Origin: a bacterium
GTDB taxonomy: Bacteria > Vulcanimicrobiota > CADAWZ01
DNA length: 9,233 nucleotides
Assembly (NCBI GenBank): GCA_024409025.1
Contig: JAKSUM010000027.1
Coordinates: 1 to 9,233 of the forward strand
Reading direction: 5' to 3'
Below the pieces are notes generated by a model. That model saw nothing but the letters and a program-made list of their open reading frames with translations. It had not been told where the DNA came from and did not search any database. Positions 6,456 to 9,233 of this stretch are shown here, piece by piece; the stretch's first letter is position 1; every line of letters starts with the position of its first letter. The position numbers were made by a program, and so were the translations under genes.

Positions 6456-8191
6456 GAATTCTTGTAGGCGCATCCTCCTGCGGAATTTCCGCAGGAGCTG
6501 ACGGGGTTATCGGCGCAATCGATGCCTATCTTGAATCTGTAGGAAGGCCGGAGAGGGCTGAAAGGACCGGTTGCATTGGAATGTGCTTTGCCGAGGTCCT
6601 TGTCGAAATCATTAACGGTGAAGAGTCACGTTTCTATGGATGGGTTACTCCTGAAGCCGTTGTTTCAATAATAAAGGGTGAGCTTGAAGGCTCTATTGAC
6701 GAGTCTCTTATCGTTGATGCCGAAAAATTTCTGTCCGGACAGAAGAGAATTGTCCTCAGAAACTGCGGAAGAATAATACCCTCGGACATAGATGACTGCA
6801 TGAATTCCGGAGATTCCTATAAGGCTCTGCAAAAGATTTTCTTAGAGCGGATTTCGCCTGAAGACGTAATCAGGGAGATTGAGATTTCCGGACTGCGGGG
6901 CAGAGGAGGGGGAGGATTCCCGACCTTTTTTAAATGGAGGGCTGTAAGAAATTCCGAAGGCTCATGCAAGCATATAATATGCAATGCTGATGAAGGCGAT
7001 CCCGGAGCCTTTATGGACAGATCCGTGCTTGAAAGCGATCCGCATTCTGTTATAGAGGGCATGACCATAGCCGGATTTGCTGCCGGAGCGTCTTGCGGGC
7101 ATATATACCTTAGAGCCGAATATCCTCTTGCCGTAATGAGGATGAAGGAAGCCGTAAGGCAGGCTGAGGAGAGGGGGTTTCTTGGAGAGAATATCCTTGG
7201 TTCCGATTTCTCCTTCTCTATCGAAATAAAGGAAGGCGCTGGCGCTTTCGTATGCGGTGAAGAGACTGCTCTTATTGCCAGCATGGAGGGGCGTCGGGGA
7301 ATGCCTGTTTTGAGGCCTCCGTATCCGGCACAGAAGGGATTCTGTTCTGAGCCTACATGCATAAATAATGTTGAGACGCTGGCAAATGTCCCATGGATTA
7401 TCTATAACGGCGGAGATGCTTTTGCAAAAGCCGGCGTCGGAAAATCCAGAGGAACGAAGGTATTTGCAGTTGCCGGAAAGGTAATGACTCCGGGACTTGT
7501 CGAGATAGAGATGGGAACATCCATTCATGATCTGGTGTTCGGAATATGCGGAGGCCTGAAGGATTCAAGGCCTTTGAAGGCTGTACAGCTCGGAGGTCCT
7601 TCCGGCGGCTGTATTCCGGCATCGTTGGATCATCTCTCTCTTGATTATGAGACGATAAAGGAAACCGGAGCCATTATGGGATCCGGCGGTATGATTGTGC
7701 TTGATGATTCATCATGCATGGTTGATCTTGCAAGATATTTCCTTACATTCACTCAGTCCGAGAGCTGCGGAAAGTGCACGTTCTGCAGGGTTGGCACCAG
7801 AAGGATGCTTGAAATTCTGGAGAAGGCGGTTTGCGGAAAGGCTTCAAGTCAGGATATCGAGCGTCTTGAGGATCTGGCATTGTCTGTCAAAAAATCCTCG
7901 CTTTGCGGATTAGGGCAGAGCGCTCCCAATCCGGTGCTTACTTCACTTAAATATTTCCGCAGCGAGTATGATAGCCATATTTCCGGAAGCTGTCCGTCTC
8001 TTTCATGCAGGGAGCTTGTGAGATTTTTTATTGACTCTTCCAAGTGCAGAAAATGCGGCGCATGCTTCAAAAAGTGTCCTGCCGGCGCGATTGTCAGGAA
8101 TGATTCCGGTTTTGCCATAGATCATTCAAAATGCGTAAAATGCGCGTCGTGCTTCAATTCATGCAGATTCGGAGCTGTATCGAGAGGCTGA
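6452..8191 (+). CDS. NuoF/HydB-like NAD- and FMN-binding iron-sulfur subunit
   Basis: This 579-residue protein has the full HydB-type domain order. Residues 1-75 are a thioredoxin-like [2Fe-2S] segment with cysteines 10, 41 and 45; the first of the usual ligands looks replaced (VGASSCG). Residues 147-158 are the FMN loop GLRGRGGGGFPT. ICNADEGDPGAF (176-187) and GAGAFVCGEETAL (262-274) are the NADH/FMN site. An SLBB-like region follows, then the [4Fe-4S] site C439-x2-C442-x2-C445 with C485. The C-terminus is a two-cluster ferredoxin, C532/535/538/542 and C561/564/567/571. It oxidises or reduces NAD(P)H and passes electrons on. The length and the extra ferredoxin fit soluble, often electron-bifurcating enzymes, not complex I NuoF (about 445 residues). 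No HydA hydrogenase or NuoG gene follows, unlike in classic clusters, so the partner is unknown. Confidence 0.95.
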   Translation: MRILVGASSCGISAGADGVIGAIDAYLESVGRPERAERTGCIGMCFAEVLVEIINGEESRFYGWVTPEAVVSIIKGELEGSIDESLIVDAEKFLSGQKRIVLRNCGRIIPSDIDDCMNSGDSYKALQKIFLERISPEDVIREIEISGLRGRGGGGFPTFFKWRAVRNSEGSCKHIICNADEGDPGAFMDRSVLESDPHSVIEGMTIAGFAAGASCGHIYLRAEYPLAVMRMKEAVRQAEERGFLGENILGSDFSFSIEIKEGAGAFVCGEETALIASMEGRRGMPVLRPPYPAQKGFCSEPTCINNVETLANVPWIIYNGGDAFAKAGVGKSRGTKVFAVAGKVMTPGLVEIEMGTSIHDLVFGICGGLKDSRPLKAVQLGGPSGGCIPASLDHLSLDYETIKETGAIMGSGGMIVLDDSSCMVDLARYFLTFTQSESCGKCTFCRVGTRRMLEILEKAVCGKASSQDIERLEDLALSVKKSSLCGLGQSAPNPVLTSLKYFRSEYDSHISGSCPSLSCRELVRFFIDSSKCRKCGACFKKCPAGAIVRNDSGFAIDHSKCVKCASCFNSCRFGAVSRG

Positions 8192-8194
8192 GGC

Positions 8195-8959
8195 ATGAAA
8201 ATAGGTTATCCGAATAATCCAAGGCATGAGCTTGAAAAAGAGATTGCTTGGGCTAAGGAGCATGATTTTGACTATGTTGAGCTTTATATAGAGGAAGGCA
8301 AGACATCGCCTTCCTCAGTCAGCGTCGCGTCTGTATCCGCCCTTCTCCATGAATTTCCGTGCATGGGCTCAGGACATATTCCGTGGTATCTGCCTTTCGG
8401 TTCTCCTGTAAAGTCAGTAAGAAAGGCTGCTGTATCTGAAGCGGAGAGGTACTTTGAGGTCTTTGCCGGAGTCGGGATAAATGCCGCCGCTGTCCATGCC
8501 CATTGGTGCGGAGGCGGATTCTCGGCAAAGGAAATGATTTCTTTTCAGAACGAATCTCTTCATTCCCTTATGGATATGGCTGCTGGATACGGAATAAGAA
8601 TCCTCTTTGAGCTTACAGACAGGAAGGAGGATTCCCCTGAGAACATCAGGCAGATTCTTGCTTCCTGCCCGTCTGCGGGATTTCTGCTTGACACGGGGCA
8701 TGCTAATGTATGCGGAAGAAAGCCGTCGGATTATCTGAAGACACTGGCCGATCGGATATCACATGTTCATCTTCATGATAATTTCAGGGATATGGATCTG
8801 CATCTTCCTGTAGGCTGCGGCAATATTGACTGGGAGCATTTTTTTAAGCATCTGAGGTCATTCTATGACGGAACCGTCACTCTTGAGATATTTTCAAAAT
8901 ACAGGGAATATATTCTGTTCAGCAGGGAAAAGGTTCTTAAATATTGGAATCAGACATGA
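8195..8959 (+). CDS. Sugar-phosphate isomerase/epimerase-like TIM barrel protein
   Basis: This 254-residue protein fits the xylose isomerase-like/AP endonuclease 2 TIM-barrel family. The alternating strand motifs carry the expected metal and catalytic residues: GHIPWYLPF (60-68), AAVHAHW with H101/H103, LFELTDR with E139, LLDTGHAN with D166/H169, HVHLHDN with H192/H194/D195, H203, the GCGNIDW turn (207-213), and E231 in TLEIF. It should act on a sugar or sugar phosphate, or related polyol; the exact substrate cannot be read. AP endonuclease IV (usually longer) is less likely. The start follows the NuoF-like stop by 3 nt with GAGAGG as ribosome site. The stop TGA overlaps an ATG at 8956, so a further gene was probably coupled to it. 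Confidence 0.85.
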   Translation: MKIGYPNNPRHELEKEIAWAKEHDFDYVELYIEEGKTSPSSVSVASVSALLHEFPCMGSGHIPWYLPFGSPVKSVRKAAVSEAERYFEVFAGVGINAAAVHAHWCGGGFSAKEMISFQNESLHSLMDMAAGYGIRILFELTDRKEDSPENIRQILASCPSAGFLLDTGHANVCGRKPSDYLKTLADRISHVHLHDNFRDMDLHLPVGCGNIDWEHFFKHLRSFYDGTVTLEIFSKYREYILFSREKVLKYWNQT

Positions 8960-9233
8960 AACCCTGAAGGCAGCCTTATTCCTTGTCTTATTTGCATTAT
9001 TTTTGATTTCTGCGTTTGCCGGAACGGCTTATGCGTCAAATGTTGTATATATAGAGTCGGACATCAGGGGAATCGCATGCGTCTATGTTAAAAGGTCTTC
9101 GGAGAAAACATTCTCAAAACGCTTGATTGAGCTTCCGTGCAGGCTTGAGCTCGAATCCGGCTCGCCTGTTGATATTGTGATAGAGCAGGATTTCATGTTC
9201 TTTATGAAAAGGAGGGCATCTGCGGAAAATATA
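8956..9233 (+). CDS. Secreted or lipid-exported protein, 5' part only, start disrupted
   Basis: The frame from 8964 to the window edge encodes a clean signal peptide: LKAALFLVLFALFLISAFAG, then TAYA as a likely type I cleavage site, then a mature part with SNVVYIESDIRG. The obvious start, ATG at 8956 in an ATGA overlap with the previous stop, is out of frame and meets TGA at 8965. One extra A after ATGAAA would give a perfect MKTLKAALF start. As written, the gene lacks a normal start. CTG at 8964 or ATT at 8943 (9 nt after AGGGAAAAGG) would be rare alternatives. The product continues past the window and I do not recognise a family. It is exported, unlike its operon neighbours. Confidence 0.7.

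Noticed and set aside
6452..8191. Complex I NuoF
   Set aside because: The N-terminal thioredoxin-like segment, the C-terminal two-cluster ferredoxin and the length fit soluble HydB/HndC-type proteins, and no other nuo genes follow.
8956..8966. Programmed frameshift at ATG-AAA-CCC-TGA
   Set aside because: A +1 slip at CCC-T leads into the wrong frame. The needed shift is -1, and there is no good slippery heptamer, so a one-base deletion is simpler.

Overview
The window comes from a bacterium, most likely a strict or facultative anaerobe. A tRNA operon has a perfect sigma70-type promoter (TTGACA, 17 nt, TATAAT) and a classic hairpin-plus-T-run terminator. The protein genes start with AGGAGG-like ribosome sites and overlap by ATGA or TAATG. 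Codon use favours ATA, AGA/AGG and GGA, and GC looks to be in the 40s by eye. None of the three tRNA genes encodes its 3' CCA. The anaerobic signature is a NuoE/NuoF-like iron-sulfur flavoprotein pair and a HemW-like radical SAM protein. I cannot fix the phylum: the intergenic repeat resembles elements I recall from gut Clostridia, while CCA-less tRNA genes and a DUF4416 gene fit other anaerobic phyla as well.

Layout. Bases 1-305 carry no gene but hold nested hairpins that look like a dispersed intergenic repeat. Bases 306-559 hold tRNA-Val(TAC), tRNA-Glu(TTC) and a CAT-anticodon tRNA (probably Ile2), all on the minus strand. A divergent promoter region at about 560-708 then leads into a plus-strand gene (709-2526) for a radical SAM-Nudix fusion. 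Its frame is interrupted by one TAG codon directly after the CxxxCxxC cluster motif. Bases 2527-2853 are non-coding with hairpins and a good promoter. They lead to a small His/Met/Gly-rich glycine-zipper protein (2854-3225), followed by hairpins that look like terminators.

From 3455 to the window end runs one tightly packed plus-strand cluster, probably an operon. Its genes encode a three-repeat helical protein with a zinc ribbon, an arylamine N-acetyltransferase-like enzyme, a DUF4416 protein, a NuoE/HydC-like [2Fe-2S] thioredoxin-fold protein, a NuoF/HydB-like FMN/NAD/Fe-S protein with a C-terminal 2[4Fe-4S] domain, a sugar-phosphate isomerase/epimerase-like TIM barrel, and the start of a secreted protein. 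The last has a clean signal peptide, but its natural ATG is out of frame by one base.

How the genes might work together: NuoE plus NuoF form the NAD(H)-oxidising half of electron-bifurcating hydrogenases and formate dehydrogenases. No catalytic hydrogenase, dehydrogenase or NuoG subunit follows here, so the partner must be encoded elsewhere or is new. The most interesting points are the in-frame TAG (none of the eight complete protein genes ends in TAG), the orphan NuoEF pair in an unusual operon, the triplicated zinc-ribbon protein and the His-rich glycine-zipper protein.
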